Positions 21,336 through 30,722 are shown, counted from the stretch's first letter. The stretch: DNA of 64,000 nucleotides from Bradyrhizobium hipponense (GCF_008123965.1 NZ_VSTH01000055.1:27512-91511); one strand, 5' to 3'. Notes: generated by a model not told the origin, from the letters alone. Numbers and translations are program-made.

Positions 21336-23132
21336 TCAGGATTCGGCGGCGCGTTTGACGTCGCTCTGGACCAGGGTCAATTTGCCGAGCGGGACGCCCG
21401 CTTTCAGCAGGCCTTCGCGGTAATGGGCGATGTCCTCGGGCCGCTTCCAGTGAAAATTGCGCAAATGGCGGTCGACATTCAGGGTCGGGTAGTTGCGCAT
21501 GAGCACCAAGGTAGCCTCGCTCGCTTCGGCGATCCGCCCCAACTGCGCCAGCGCCGCGGCGCGGATCGCCAGCGCCTGCATGTGGTTGGGGTTGACGTAG
21601 AGCTGCTCGCGGGCCCACGACAGGGTCGCATCATACTGCCCCAGAAGATAATGGCTGAACGCGTTCAGCGCCGCCCATTGGTAGCGCGGATCGCTGTTGT
21701 CGCGCTGTGCCGCCATTGAAAACAGCTCGATCGCCTCGCGATGCTCGCCGATGACGAAATGGCAGATGCCGAGCACGCCGCGCGCGCCCACGTCGTAGGG
21801 ATTGAGGGCGACCGCGCGCCTAGCGGCGTCCATCGCGGCCTCGTCATGCCCCTCCATGGCGTGGACCCAGGACAGGATCGAGAACGCGAAGGAGGAGCGC
21901 GGGTCGAGCCGGACGCTGGTTTCGGCGAGGTTCATCGCCTCGGCCCACATCTGGCGCGTGCCCTTGACCCAGCCGAACTGGATGCTCTGGATCTGGATCG
22001 TGGCGAGATACGCGTGTGCGATCGACAGTTTGGGCTCGAGCCTGATGGCCTCCCGGAACAACTCGACGGCGGCGTTGAGGTCCTCTTTGGTCTGCCGGTA
22101 GTAGTGCGACAGCCCTTTGAGGAAGCGGTCCCAGGCGTTGACGTCGGTGGAGAGCCGCGCCGGCGCCGAGGCCTCGGCCCGGACGATCTCGGTGGCGATG
22201 GCGGCGGACAGGTTCGTGGTGATCTCGTCCTGCATCGCGAAGAGGTCGCCGATGTCGCGGTCGTAGCGGCCGGTCCAGAGCTGCTCGCCGGTTTCCGGCG
22301 CAATCAGTTCGGCGGTGACGCGGATCTTGGCTCCGGCACGCCGCACCGAGCCCTGGATCAAATAGGTCGCGTCGATCTCCCGCGCGATCAGGCGGGTGCT
22401 TGTGTTCCTGCCCTTGAAAGTGAAGGTCGAGTTGCGGCTCAGCACGCGATAGAAGGATTGCAGCGACAGCGCGTGGATCAGATCCTCGGTCAGGCCGTCG
22501 GAGAAATATTCGTCCTGGGCGTCGCTGAGATTGGCGAAGGGCAGCACGCCGACGATCGCGGTCCGGTACTGCTGCGCGAGATTGGATGCCTCCTTCAACT
22601 CGGGCGCAAGCGCCGGTGCGCCCTCGTGCGTCCAGGTCCAGACGCCGACCGGATCCTTGATGTTCTTGAAGCGGTGGTTGCCAGCATCGACCAGCGGCAC
22701 GCTCAGATGCTTGCTCGCCTCCTCGTAGGCCTTGGCCGAGATGGCGAAGCCGCCGGGGCTCGCCACGGATTCGAGGCGCACGGCGATGTTGACATCGTCG
22801 CCGAAGACCTCGTCCTCGTCGGCGATGACATCACCCATATGGATGCCGAGGCGAAACTGCATGGCACGATCGGCGGGCAGGTGCTGGTTGCGCTCCGCCA
22901 TCAGCGTCTGCATCGCAATCGCGGCCTCGGTGGCGCCGACGATGCTCGGGAATTCCAGCAGGAATCCATCGCCGGTGTTCTTCACGACGCGGCCGCCATG
23001 ATTGAGGATGATGGGGTGAATCGCGCTGCGATGGGCCTTGAAGGCGGCATGGGTGCCAGCCTCGTCGCTGCCCATCATGCGCGAATAGCCGGCGACATCG
23101 GCGCAGACGATGGCAGCCAGGCGTCTTTCCAT
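21336..23132 (-). CDS. Class III adenylate/guanylate cyclase with TolB-like and TPR regions
   Basis: About 598 residues. The cyclase domain is N-terminal: CADVAGYSRMMG with the first metal aspartate, VVKNTGDGFLLEF with lysine and second aspartate, and DDVNIAVRLESVASPG with the transition-state Asn and Arg, so it should be active. A TolB-like segment follows (VGVLPFANLSDAQDEYFSDG, LIQGSVRRAGAKIRVTAELI), then several TPR-type helical repeats to the C-terminus. No membrane segment is evident. Such proteins are abundant in rhizobia. Start could also be GTG at 23138. Confidence 0.9.
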   Translation of the reverse strand: MERRLAAIVCADVAGYSRMMGSDEAGTHAAFKAHRSAIHPIILNHGGRVVKNTGDGFLLEFPSIVGATEAAIAMQTLMAERNQHLPADRAMQFRLGIHMGDVIADEDEVFGDDVNIAVRLESVASPGGFAISAKAYEEASKHLSVPLVDAGNHRFKNIKDPVGVWTWTHEGAPALAPELKEASNLAQQYRTAIVGVLPFANLSDAQDEYFSDGLTEDLIHALSLQSFYRVLSRNSTFTFKGRNTSTRLIAREIDATYLIQGSVRRAGAKIRVTAELIAPETGEQLWTGRYDRDIGDLFAMQDEITTNLSAAIATEIVRAEASAPARLSTDVNAWDRFLKGLSHYYRQTKEDLNAAVELFREAIRLEPKLSIAHAYLATIQIQSIQFGWVKGTRQMWAEAMNLAETSVRLDPRSSFAFSILSWVHAMEGHDEAAMDAARRAVALNPYDVGARGVLGICHFVIGEHREAIELFSMAAQRDNSDPRYQWAALNAFSHYLLGQYDATLSWAREQLYVNPNHMQALAIRAAALAQLGRIAEASEATLVLMRNYPTLNVDRHLRNFHWKRPEDIAHYREGLLKAGVPLGKLTLVQSDVKRAAES

Positions 23133-23360
23133 ATCCACGGTGCTCCAAGGGCTGGCGGACCGGCCACGGGCGATGGTAGTCGCCTCGAATCCTGCATTTC
23201 AAGAACCCTGCCTTTATAGAGCAGATAAGGCCCAGCGAAAGTATGATCCGCATTGCAAATTCGGGGTAAATTCTGCGCAATCGCGGCGGTGGACGGTGCG
23301 GGCCGAACCGATTAAGCCGAATCGCTTGAGACCGCCCGATCGGGGCGGCGGGGGAACGGC

Positions 23361-23993
23361 ATGCTGGGCATTCACGAGATCTGGCTCTTCGTCCTGTCGG
23401 GATTGCTGCTCAATATCACGCCAGGGCCGGATACGGTCTATGTCATCGGCCGCAGCATGCAGATGGGGTGGCGGGGCGGGGCCGCTGCCGCCTTCGGCAT
23501 CAGTTGTGGCTGCTTTTTCCATGTCGCGGGCGCGGCGATCGGCCTTTCGGCCCTGCTGATGGCCTCATCCACCGCCTTCTCGATCCTGAAGCTGGCCGGC
23601 GCGGCCTATCTCATCGTGACCGGCTTGCGGATGCTGTGGTCGCGCCCGGCGCTGGCGTCGGCGATTGACGAGCCCGAGCGGACCTCGCTGCGGCGCGCCT
23701 TCCTCCAGGGCGTCTTCACCAATGCGCTCAATCCCAAGGTTGCGCTGTTCTTCCTGGCGTTCCTGCCACAATTCGTCGCAGCCGACGCGCCGCACAAGCC
23801 GCTCGCCTTTCTGACGCTGGGCCTGATCTTCATCTGCACGGGAACATTGTGGTGCCTGGTGCTGGCGGCATTCGCGGCGAAGGCCGCCCACCGGCTCCGG
23901 CAGTCCGAAGGCGTGATCGCCTGGATCAACCGTACCCTTGGCGGCCTCTTCATCTATCTCGGCATTCGCGTCGCCATGCTGGAGACGCGGTAA
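23361..23993 (+). CDS. LysE/RhtB-family amino acid exporter
   Basis: A 210-residue inner-membrane protein with about six hydrophobic helices. The family signature lies near the N-terminus: LLLNITPGPDTVYVIGRSMQ followed by GWRGGAAAAFGISCG. FLQGVFTNALNPKVALFFLAFLPQFV is the second conserved loop. Members export lysine, threonine, homoserine lactones or other amino acids; the substrate cannot be told. The ATG follows a G-rich GGGGGAACGGC. Its neighbours do not suggest a pathway. Confidence 0.9.
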   Translation: MLGIHEIWLFVLSGLLLNITPGPDTVYVIGRSMQMGWRGGAAAAFGISCGCFFHVAGAAIGLSALLMASSTAFSILKLAGAAYLIVTGLRMLWSRPALASAIDEPERTSLRRAFLQGVFTNALNPKVALFFLAFLPQFVAADAPHKPLAFLTLGLIFICTGTLWCLVLAAFAAKAAHRLRQSEGVIAWINRTLGGLFIYLGIRVAMLETR

Positions 23994-24023
23994 CTCATTC
24001 GAACGAATGATAAGGGCTGAGCT

Positions 24024-24164
24024 GCGTAGGGTGGTTAGCCGCGCGGCTGCGCGAAGCGCAGTCGCAAGGCGTAACCCACCTCTTCTGTCCCTGCAGATGC
24101 GAACAGTGGTGGGTTACGCCGAGCAGCTGCGCTTCGCGCATCTGCACGACTAACCCACCCTACG
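24024..24164. repeat. Large imperfect palindromic repeat (TAACCCACCCTACG type)
   Basis: About 140 bp beginning CGTAGGGTGGTTAG and ending CTAACCCACCCTACG. Inside, GCGCGAAGCGCAG pairs with CTGCGCTTCGCGC and GGCGTAACCCACC pairs with GGTGGGTTACGCC. It lies between the ends of convergent lysE-like and tauE-like genes. This kind of element is dispersed in many proteobacterial genomes. Confidence 0.8.
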
Positions 24165-24171
24165 TTCTCCC

Positions 24172-24924
24172 CTACGCGAATTCCTTCAACACTGGGCTGC
24201 CGGCGAGATAAAGGCCAAGCAGGATCATCGCGATCAGGAACCAGCGGCGAAATGCCTCCGCCGGCATCCGCGCCCGCACCGACTGGCCGATGAACATGCC
24301 GGCAAAGGCGCAGGCCATGCCCACGGCGCCGGGCACGGCATTGGCCGCCGTCAGCAATCCGCCGGCCGTCAGGTTGAAGGCGAGCGCCAGTGTCGCAGTG
24401 GTGAAGAACACGCCGAGCGCCTGCACCAGTTCGTCCTTCTCCATGCCGATCGCCTGCATGAACGGCATCGAGGGGATCACCTGCACACCGGTCGAGGCCG
24501 AGATCACGCCGGTGACGACACCGACCACGCCGCCAACCCATTTCTCGTTCTGCGGCGCGACGCGGAAGTGAAACTTGTTCAGCCCGATGATTGCGTAGAT
24601 CACCAGCAGCACGCCGAGTACGATCGTGCCGTAGCGCGCATGCGGACCGGTCAGCGCGCCGGCATTGAGCCAGCATCCGATCACTGTGCCGATCATCAGC
24701 GGCCACAGCCGTCTCAGGATGTCGCGCAAGTGAGGGCCGACGAAGGTCTGCCAGATGTTGGTGACGATGGCCGGCACGATCACGATGGCGATCGCCCGGC
24801 TGGGGGCCATGCTCACTGCAAGCAGGCCCATCGACACGGTCGGCAGGCCGAGCCCGATCACGCCCTTGACGAATCCGGCAACCAGGAACACGGCGGCGAT
24901 GACGATGAGGAGCGGGTCGATCAT
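24172..24924 (-). CDS. Sulfite exporter TauE/SafE family permease
   Basis: A 250-residue membrane protein with about eight hydrophobic segments, of normal length for the family. The N-terminal AAVFLVAGFVKGVIGLGLPT is the TauE/SafE signature and is repeated in weaker form in the second half (GGVVGVVTGVISASTGV). Members move sulfoacetate, sulfite or other organic anions. The ATG at 24924 is the start; the frame stays open further upstream only because it is antisense to the LysR gene. It is divergent from that LysR regulator, which probably controls it. Confidence 0.88.
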   Translation of the reverse strand: MIDPLLIVIAAVFLVAGFVKGVIGLGLPTVSMGLLAVSMAPSRAIAIVIVPAIVTNIWQTFVGPHLRDILRRLWPLMIGTVIGCWLNAGALTGPHARYGTIVLGVLLVIYAIIGLNKFHFRVAPQNEKWVGGVVGVVTGVISASTGVQVIPSMPFMQAIGMEKDELVQALGVFFTTATLALAFNLTAGGLLTAANAVPGAVGMACAFAGMFIGQSVRARMPAEAFRRWFLIAMILLGLYLAGSPVLKEFA

Positions 24925-25011
24925 CCCTGCACATTGACCGAAGCCGCGCCCCGGCACAATCTGGAGGTTACGCAGACAGCCTTCGTCTGGAGCGAAGGCT
25001 GAGGAGACGCC

Positions 25012-25902
25012 ATGCGCTTCGACCTCGTTGACCTCCAACTCTTCATCGCAGTCGCCGACCAGCGCAGCATCACCCGCGGCGCGGAGCGCTCGCACCTGGC
25101 CCTGGCCTCGGCGAGCGCGCGCATCAAGGGGCTCGAGGAGGCGCTCGGCGTTGCGCTGCTCAAGCGCGGGCGCCGCGGCGTGGAGTTGACCGCGGCGGGC
25201 GAGAGCCTGCTTGATCACGCCCGCCTCGTCATCCACCAGATCGACGCCATGCGCGGCGATCTCGCCGGCTTTGCCAGCGGTGTGCGGGCGAGCGTGCATT
25301 TCCTCGCCAACACCTCGGGCCTGTCGGAGCATCTGCCGAAGGCGCTCGCCGGCTTTCTGCGCGAGCATCGCGACGTCGCCATCGACATCGAGGAGCGCGA
25401 GAGCACCGACATTGCGGCTGCGATCACCGCGGGCGCCGCCGACCTCGGATTTGCCGCCGAGCACGCGCTGCCCGACCACATCGAGCGGTTCTCCTTCAGC
25501 GAGGATCGCCTGATGCTGGTGACGTCGCGGCGCGGCCCGTTCGCCGGGCGCCGCCAGATCGATTTCCAGGAGGCGGGGGCCTGCGACTTCGTCGGGCTGA
25601 CCAGCGCCACCGCGCTGCAGATGCACATCTCGAAGCACGCGGCCCGGCTCGGCATGCGGCCGCATTTCCGCGCCCGCCTGCGCGACTTCGACGCGATCTG
25701 CCAGCTCGTCGCCGCCGATGTCGGCGTAGCCCTCGTGCCCGAAGCCGCCGCCCGCCGCTGCGCCAAACTGATGCCGCTCGCCATAGTTCGCCTGCGCGAC
25801 GCCTTCGCCAATCGCCGCCTCGTGATCTGCGCGCGCAGCTTCAAGACACTGCCGCGACCGGCCAAGATGCTGGTGGAGCATTTAAGGGCCGCGGCGGTGT
25901 GA
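25012..25902 (+). CDS. LysR-family transcriptional regulator
   Basis: A 296-residue regulator. Residues 1-60 form the winged helix (FDLVDLQLFIAVADQRSITR, ASARIKGLEEALGVALLKRG, GVELTAAGESLLDHAR). The rest is a periplasmic-binding-type effector domain, with VAADVGVALVPEAAARR near the end. The serine-rich recognition helix is replaced by HLALASASARIK, a variant seen in one LysR subgroup. GAGGAG lies before the ATG. It is divergent from the TauE/SafE permease, 87 bp away, and probably regulates it. Confidence 0.92.
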   Translation: MRFDLVDLQLFIAVADQRSITRGAERSHLALASASARIKGLEEALGVALLKRGRRGVELTAAGESLLDHARLVIHQIDAMRGDLAGFASGVRASVHFLANTSGLSEHLPKALAGFLREHRDVAIDIEERESTDIAAAITAGAADLGFAAEHALPDHIERFSFSEDRLMLVTSRRGPFAGRRQIDFQEAGACDFVGLTSATALQMHISKHAARLGMRPHFRARLRDFDAICQLVAADVGVALVPEAAARRCAKLMPLAIVRLRDAFANRRLVICARSFKTLPRPAKMLVEHLRAAAV

Positions 25903-26412
25903 CGGGGCGCTGCTCTGACGCTCCCCTGGAGCGCTCACTTGCATCTGCGCGCAATGGCGCCATCATTGGAGGCTCTCGGAGATTGTGCCGGCGTTGTCCC
26001 AGAGATCGCTGGAGCGCGACATTTTTGCCATCGACGGCCGATTCCAGCGACCGGTTCCCGTTGCGAGGTTGTGCCGAGTTTTGAGCGGTTTTCGGAAGCC
26101 GGCGGGCGTTCAGGCGAAGGATTCGCGCGTGGCCACAACTGGCAACATGGAGTACAACGCCTGCTAGTTTCAGGAATTGCCTCTGTCGCTGTTAAGCTTT
26201 AAATTTCCTGCAACTCGCCTTGTCGAAAACGGGCGCCGCCCGGCGCTCGCGAGAGCCGAATGTGGATTGCAACCGACGGGGCCCGCCTTACCGAACTTGA
26301 GGCCTGCCCTTATTAATGGCGAGACAAGTAATCCGGCCGTGAGCAAGACCGACAGCGCGAGAGACGATGCCGCCCGCGCAAGCTGCAGCGAAGAACCGGA
26401 TGGAAACGAACG
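25903..26412. other. 510-bp intergenic region before the ABC export operon
   Basis: No convincing gene was found. Part of it (about 26165-26215) is AT-rich, with CTGTTAAGCTTTAAATTTCC, and is a reasonable promoter region. An open frame from 26177 runs into the following gene out of frame and has no family resemblance. Confidence 0.4.
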
Positions 26413-27474
26413 ATGACCGACGACAAGACCAAATTGCTGAGATCGCTGACGATCGATCGCAGCGCTAACAAGGCGGAGCGATCGAGTAGCCGCCGGTTGC
26501 CAATCTCGGCGGCGATCGTCGCCTGCGTCGTCGCATTCGCCGCCTTTGCCGCTTTCGAATTTCGCAGACAATATCCGCCGAAGGAGACCGCATCGCAGAT
26601 CGCATCCGCCCCGCAGTCCGAGACGCCACAGCCCGAACGAACTACAACGAATAACAAGGCGGCGGGCAGTCTGGCGGCCTCCGGCTATGTGGTGGCGCGC
26701 CGCAAGGCAACCGTTGCCGCCGAGATCACCGGAAAAGTGGTCGAGGTCTTCATCGACGAAGGCATGACGGTGAACGACGGTCAGATCGTCGCGCGCCTCG
26801 ATAGCGTGCTTGCCGAAAAGGATTATGAGCTGGCCCGCTCGCGGGTCGAGACGGCAGATGCCGCGGTGGCCGCGATCACCGCGGATCTGGAGGATGCGAC
26901 CCGGATCATGTCGCGGGTCCAAACACTGTCGCAAAAGAATTTCGCCACCGAGGCCGATCTGACCAAGGCACAGGCCCGGGTCGGCGTGCTCAGCGCGCAA
27001 TTGCGCCAGGCCAAGTCGCAATTCGAGACCGCCACGATCGACGCCAAGCGCAGCGGCTCGATGCTTGACAAGCATCAAATTCGAGCGCCGTTCGCCGGCG
27101 TTGTCATCGACCGTAGCGCACAGCCGGGCGAGATGATTTCGCCGATGTCAGTCGGCGGCTATACCCGCACCGGTATCTGCACCATCGTCGACATGGATTC
27201 GATCGAAATCGAGGTCGACGTCAATGAAGCCTTCATCGGCCGGGTCGTCCCCGGTGGCGCCGTGAGCGCGATGCTGGATGCCTATCCGGACTGGACCATT
27301 CCGGCCTCGGTGATCGCGATCGTGCCGACGGCGAACCGCGAGAAGGCCACGGTGAAGGTCCGCATCCGCTTCGACAAGAAGGACCCGCGCATCCTGCCCG
27401 ACATGGCGGTCAAAGTGAATTTCCTCGTGGAGGCCAAGGGAAAGGGCGCCGCTGAAGCCACCGCCGCGAACTAA
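26413..27474 (+). CDS. HlyD/MacA-type periplasmic adaptor of an ABC exporter
   Basis: A 353-residue adaptor. One membrane helix near residues 32-50 (ISAAIVACVVAFAAFAAFEF) is followed by a Pro/Thr-rich linker and a biotinyl-lipoyl half-motif ASGYVVARRKATVAAEITGK. A long helical hairpin spans about 135-215, and the beta-barrel begins HQIRAPFAGVVIDRSAQPGE. This is the MacA/HlyD order of domains. The gene opens an operon with an ATPase and two permeases, so it should bridge the inner-membrane transporter to an outer-membrane channel; no TolC gene is nearby. Confidence 0.9.
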   Translation: MTDDKTKLLRSLTIDRSANKAERSSSRRLPISAAIVACVVAFAAFAAFEFRRQYPPKETASQIASAPQSETPQPERTTTNNKAAGSLAASGYVVARRKATVAAEITGKVVEVFIDEGMTVNDGQIVARLDSVLAEKDYELARSRVETADAAVAAITADLEDATRIMSRVQTLSQKNFATEADLTKAQARVGVLSAQLRQAKSQFETATIDAKRSGSMLDKHQIRAPFAGVVIDRSAQPGEMISPMSVGGYTRTGICTIVDMDSIEIEVDVNEAFIGRVVPGGAVSAMLDAYPDWTIPASVIAIVPTANREKATVKVRIRFDKKDPRILPDMAVKVNFLVEAKGKGAAEATAAN

Positions 27475-27507
27475 CCCCAAGCTGGATTCCTTGAGAAGGA
27501 GACGAGC

Positions 27508-28206
27508 GTGACAGCCGAGCATCCGATGATTCGCCTGACCGGCGTAGCTAAACGTTTCACCAAGGGAAAGGAGACGATCTCGATCTTCGATCATCTCGAC
27601 CTCGGGATCCCCCGCGGCGACTTCATTGCCGTCATGGGGCCATCCGGTTCAGGCAAGACCACGCTGCTCAACCTGCTGGGCGGCATCGACCGCGCAGACG
27701 CCGGCGAGATCGCGGTTGCCGACCAGCGCATCGATGGGCTTTCCGAGGGCGAACTTGCCACCTGGCGCGCCGCCAATATCGGCTTCATCTTCCAGTTCTA
27801 CAATCTGATGCCGATGCTGACTGCGGCGCAGAATGTCGAACTGCCACTGTTGCTCACCAGGTTGAACCGCAAAGAGCGCGCCGAGCGCGTTCACACCGCT
27901 CTTTCCGTGGTCGGCCTCGCCGATCGCACCAAGCACCGTCCGCGCGAAATGTCGGGCGGCCAGCAGCAGCGCGTGGCGATTGCGCGCGCCATTGTCTCCG
28001 ATCCGAACCTCTTGCTATGCGACGAACCGACCGGCGATCTCGACCGGCAGTCCGCCGACGAGATCCTTTCGATCCTGCAACTGCTCAATGGCGAACTCGG
28101 CAAGACCATCGTGATGGTGACGCACGATCCTGCCGCGGCAAACTATGCCAAGCGCGTCCTGCATCTCGACAAGGGCCGTTTCGTCGAACGGGAGCTGGCC
28201 GCGTGA
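27508..28206 (+). CDS. ABC exporter ATP-binding protein (LolD/MacB type)
   Basis: A 232-residue ATPase. Walker A is GPSGSGKTTLLN (about residue 45), the Q-loop lies in IGFIFQFYNLMP, the signature is MSGGQQQRVAIARA and Walker B is LLLCDEPTGDLD, with H-loop VMVTHDP. The LLGGIDRADAGEI and EPTGDLD features place it with LolD/MacB/FtsE. The stop overlaps the next gene start (GTGA at 28203-28206), showing translational coupling. It powers the two FtsX-type permeases downstream. Confidence 0.95.
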   Translation: MTAEHPMIRLTGVAKRFTKGKETISIFDHLDLGIPRGDFIAVMGPSGSGKTTLLNLLGGIDRADAGEIAVADQRIDGLSEGELATWRAANIGFIFQFYNLMPMLTAAQNVELPLLLTRLNRKERAERVHTALSVVGLADRTKHRPREMSGGQQQRVAIARAIVSDPNLLLCDEPTGDLDRQSADEILSILQLLNGELGKTIVMVTHDPAAANYAKRVLHLDKGRFVERELAA

Positions 28207-29363
28207 ACGATTTCGACCTGGTCCGGAAAAACCTGTTTCGCCGCAAATTGCGCGCCAGCCTGATGATCGTGTCGATCCTGATCGCCTTCATGATCTTCGG
28301 TGTGCTCGCCGGATTTTACCGCGCCTTTACCGCCGGCGAGGATCGCGCCGCGGCGGACCGGATGATTACCGTCAACAAGATCAACTTCACCCAGCCGATG
28401 CCGATCGCCTACTTCAATCGCGTCCGTGCGGTAGAGGGCGTGCGGCAGGTGACCTTCGCCAACTGGTTCGGCGGCTATTATCAGGACCCGAAGAACTTCA
28501 TCATGGCGCTCGCGATCGAGCCGAATACCTACTTCGACGTCTACCGCAGCGAATTCGAGGTTCCACCCGAACAGCTTCAGGCCTTCATGCGGGACCGCGG
28601 TAGCGCGGTGGTCGGCGAAAAGCTGGCGCAGAAGTGGGGTTGGAAGATCGGCGATCGCATTCCACTTAACAGCAACATCTTCAGCCAGAAGAGCGGCGGC
28701 CACACCTGGGATCTCGCCATTGCCGGCATCGTCAAGGGCAAGGCCGAGCACATCGACACTAACTTCCTCCTGTTCCAGTACGCCTATTTCGATGAGACCC
28801 GCAGTTTCGGCAAGGACACCATCGGCTGGATGATCCTTCAGACCACCTCGCCCGAAAACAACGATCGGGTGGCTAAGGCAATCGACGCGATGTTCGCCAA
28901 TTCCACCGCCGAGACCTCGACCGATACCGAAAAGGCGTTCGGCAAGGCTTTCGCGGCCCAGTTCGGCAACATCGCGCTGATCGTGTTGCTGGTGGTCGGC
29001 GCCGCCTTCGTCACCATCCTAATGATCGTCGGCAACACGATGGCGCTGTCGATCCGGGAGCGCACGCGCGAGATCGGCGTACTGAAGACCCTCGGCTTTT
29101 CTGGCCCGCGCATCCTCGCGATGGTGCTCGGCGAGTCCGTGCTGCTGGCGCTGCTCGGCGGCATTCCCGGACTGGCGATTGCGGGGCTTATTGCGATGGC
29201 GCTCCGCAACAGCCTCGCCAACGTCGCGCCCGCTTTTTCGGTATCGCCAACGATCGCGCTGCAAGGATTGGCACTGATGATCGCGCTTGGACTGATCACC
29301 GGAATCATTCCGGCGCTCAACGCCATGCGGCTCAAGATTGCAACCGCGCTCGGACGGGGGTAG
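28203..29363 (+). CDS. FtsX/MacB-type ABC permease, first subunit
   Basis: A 386-residue permease starting at a GTG that overlaps the ATPase stop. One helix near residue 20 (SLMIVSILIAFMIFGVLAGF) is followed by a large periplasmic domain (about 45-260). Three C-terminal helices include the conserved MALSIRERTREIGVLKTLG coupling segment. This four-helix layout is that of MacB/LolC mechanotransmission proteins. Its partner is the related but different protein encoded 2 bp downstream. Confidence 0.9.
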   Translation: MNDFDLVRKNLFRRKLRASLMIVSILIAFMIFGVLAGFYRAFTAGEDRAAADRMITVNKINFTQPMPIAYFNRVRAVEGVRQVTFANWFGGYYQDPKNFIMALAIEPNTYFDVYRSEFEVPPEQLQAFMRDRGSAVVGEKLAQKWGWKIGDRIPLNSNIFSQKSGGHTWDLAIAGIVKGKAEHIDTNFLLFQYAYFDETRSFGKDTIGWMILQTTSPENNDRVAKAIDAMFANSTAETSTDTEKAFGKAFAAQFGNIALIVLLVVGAAFVTILMIVGNTMALSIRERTREIGVLKTLGFSGPRILAMVLGESVLLALLGGIPGLAIAGLIAMALRNSLANVAPAFSVSPTIALQGLALMIALGLITGIIPALNAMRLKIATALGRG

Positions 29364-29365
29364 GT

Positions 29366-30556
29366 ATGCGTTCGCTTTGGCTTCAAGTCGCGGCGGTTAC
29401 CGCCATCAATCTCAAGAGCATTGGACAGCGGCGCTGGCTCTCCCTCTCGACCGTGATCGCGATCGCCCTGGTGGTGATCGTGCTGCTCGCGTTCCTGGCG
29501 ATGGCCAACGGCTTCCAGCGCACCATCGCGGGGTCCGGGGCCGACGACATCGCCATCGTGCTGCGGGCCGGCTCGCAGGCCGAGATCAACAGCACGGTGA
29601 GCCGCGACCAGGTGCGGCTGATCGAGGACGGTCCCGGCATCGCCCGCGGTAGCGACGGCAAGCCCCTGATATCGCCGGAACTCTATCTCGTGGTCGACGG
29701 CATCAAGCGTTCGACCAAGACCAAGGCGAACCTTCCGCTGCGCGGAATCGGTGAACAGGGGACGACCTTACGCAAGGACATTGCCATCACCGCAGGCCGC
29801 ATGTTCAACCGAGGCAGCAATGAGGTCGTGGTCGGCAAGGCATTGTTGCGCGAGTTCGAGGGATTCGACGTCGGCTCCACCGTGTCGTTCGGCGCCTCGC
29901 GCTGGAACGTCGTCGGCGTGTTCGAGGCCGGGGGCAGCGTGTTCGAATCCGAGATATGGGCCGACCTTAATGTGGTGCAGAGCCTGTTCAACCGGAACAA
30001 CGTCGTGCAAACCGTGCGCGCGCGCCTCACCGGGCCGGCCGCACTCAACGAGCTCAAGAGCTACAGCGACAACGAACCGCGGCTGAAGCTCGATGTCAAA
30101 TCCGAAGCAGCCTACTTCGCCGAGCAGGCCTCCCAGACCTCCGACCTGATTCAGAAGCTCGGCTGGCCGCTGGCGATCGCGATGGCCCTGGGCGCGGTCG
30201 CCGGCGCGCTTAACACGATGTATTCGTCGGTCGCAGCCCGCGCGACAGAGATCGCAACGCTGCGCGCTATCGGCTTCGGCGGCTTCCCCGCCTTTGTCGG
30301 CACGCTCGCCGAGTCGCTTTTGCTCGCCGTTATCGGCGGCCTGCTGGGCGCCGCCGCGACCTATCTGATTTTTGACGGCGTCACGGCGTCTACCCTTGGC
30401 GGCAACTTTACGCAGGTGGTGTTCGACTTCAAGCTTAGTCCCTGGCTGATCGCCGAGGGCGTCGCGCTTGCACTGATCGTGGGCCTGATCGGTGGATTGT
30501 TTCCGGCTGTCCGGGCCGCTCGATTGCCGATCGTCGAAGGCTTATACGCGCGCTGA
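29366..30556 (+). CDS. FtsX/MacB-type ABC permease, second subunit
   Basis: A 396-residue permease with the same order as the preceding one: N-terminal helix (LSTVIAIALVVIVLLAFLAM), periplasmic domain (about 50-260), and three C-terminal helices including SSVAARATEIATLRAIGFGG. The pair suggests a heterodimeric membrane unit, as in LolC/LolE, rather than the homodimer of MacB. It is the last gene of the operon; the convergent small gene ends 8 bp beyond it. The exported substrate is unknown. Confidence 0.9.
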   Translation: MRSLWLQVAAVTAINLKSIGQRRWLSLSTVIAIALVVIVLLAFLAMANGFQRTIAGSGADDIAIVLRAGSQAEINSTVSRDQVRLIEDGPGIARGSDGKPLISPELYLVVDGIKRSTKTKANLPLRGIGEQGTTLRKDIAITAGRMFNRGSNEVVVGKALLREFEGFDVGSTVSFGASRWNVVGVFEAGGSVFESEIWADLNVVQSLFNRNNVVQTVRARLTGPAALNELKSYSDNEPRLKLDVKSEAAYFAEQASQTSDLIQKLGWPLAIAMALGAVAGALNTMYSSVAARATEIATLRAIGFGGFPAFVGTLAESLLLAVIGGLLGAAATYLIFDGVTASTLGGNFTQVVFDFKLSPWLIAEGVALALIVGLIGGLFPAVRAARLPIVEGLYAR

Positions 30557-30564
30557 GCTGGCCC

Positions 30565-30705
30565 TCATCGCTCGCGCCCGCAGTGAAGAGCTTTCGCGAC
30601 TTCACGTGGCGCCTTGCGCGTGGCCTTTGCGACCGCGTTCTGGGCGGATGCGAGCGCCGGAAACAGAAACGGGATCGCGAGGAGGCGCTTGCGCCAGTTT
30701 TTCAT
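30565..30705 (-). CDS. Small exported peptide (46 aa) downstream of hisN-like gene
   Basis: A short frame of 46 codons beginning 17 bp after the stop of the inositol-monophosphatase-family gene. GAGGGGC lies 5-6 bp before its ATG. The N-terminus MKNWRKRLLAIPFLFPALAS followed by AQ is a good signal peptide; the mature part, about 24 residues, is rich in Lys, Arg and Ala and contains one cysteine. Co-transcription with the phosphatase gene is likely. No family is recognised. Support is the signal peptide, ribosome site and tight spacing. Confidence 0.5.
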   Translation of the reverse strand: MKNWRKRLLAIPFLFPALASAQNAVAKATRKAPREVAKALHCGRER

Positions 30706-30722
30706 CAAGCCCCTCGCATCGC

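Noticed and set aside
21741..23219. 492-codon plus-strand frame
   Set aside because: Antisense to the adenylate cyclase gene, which has complete catalytic motifs.
24925..25881. N-terminal extension of the TauE/SafE frame
   Set aside because: This part is antisense to the LysR gene; the membrane protein begins cleanly at 24924 with MIDPLLIVIAAVFLV.
26177..26416. 79-codon plus-strand frame before the adaptor gene
   Set aside because: No ribosome site, no family resemblance, and it overlaps the adaptor start out of frame.
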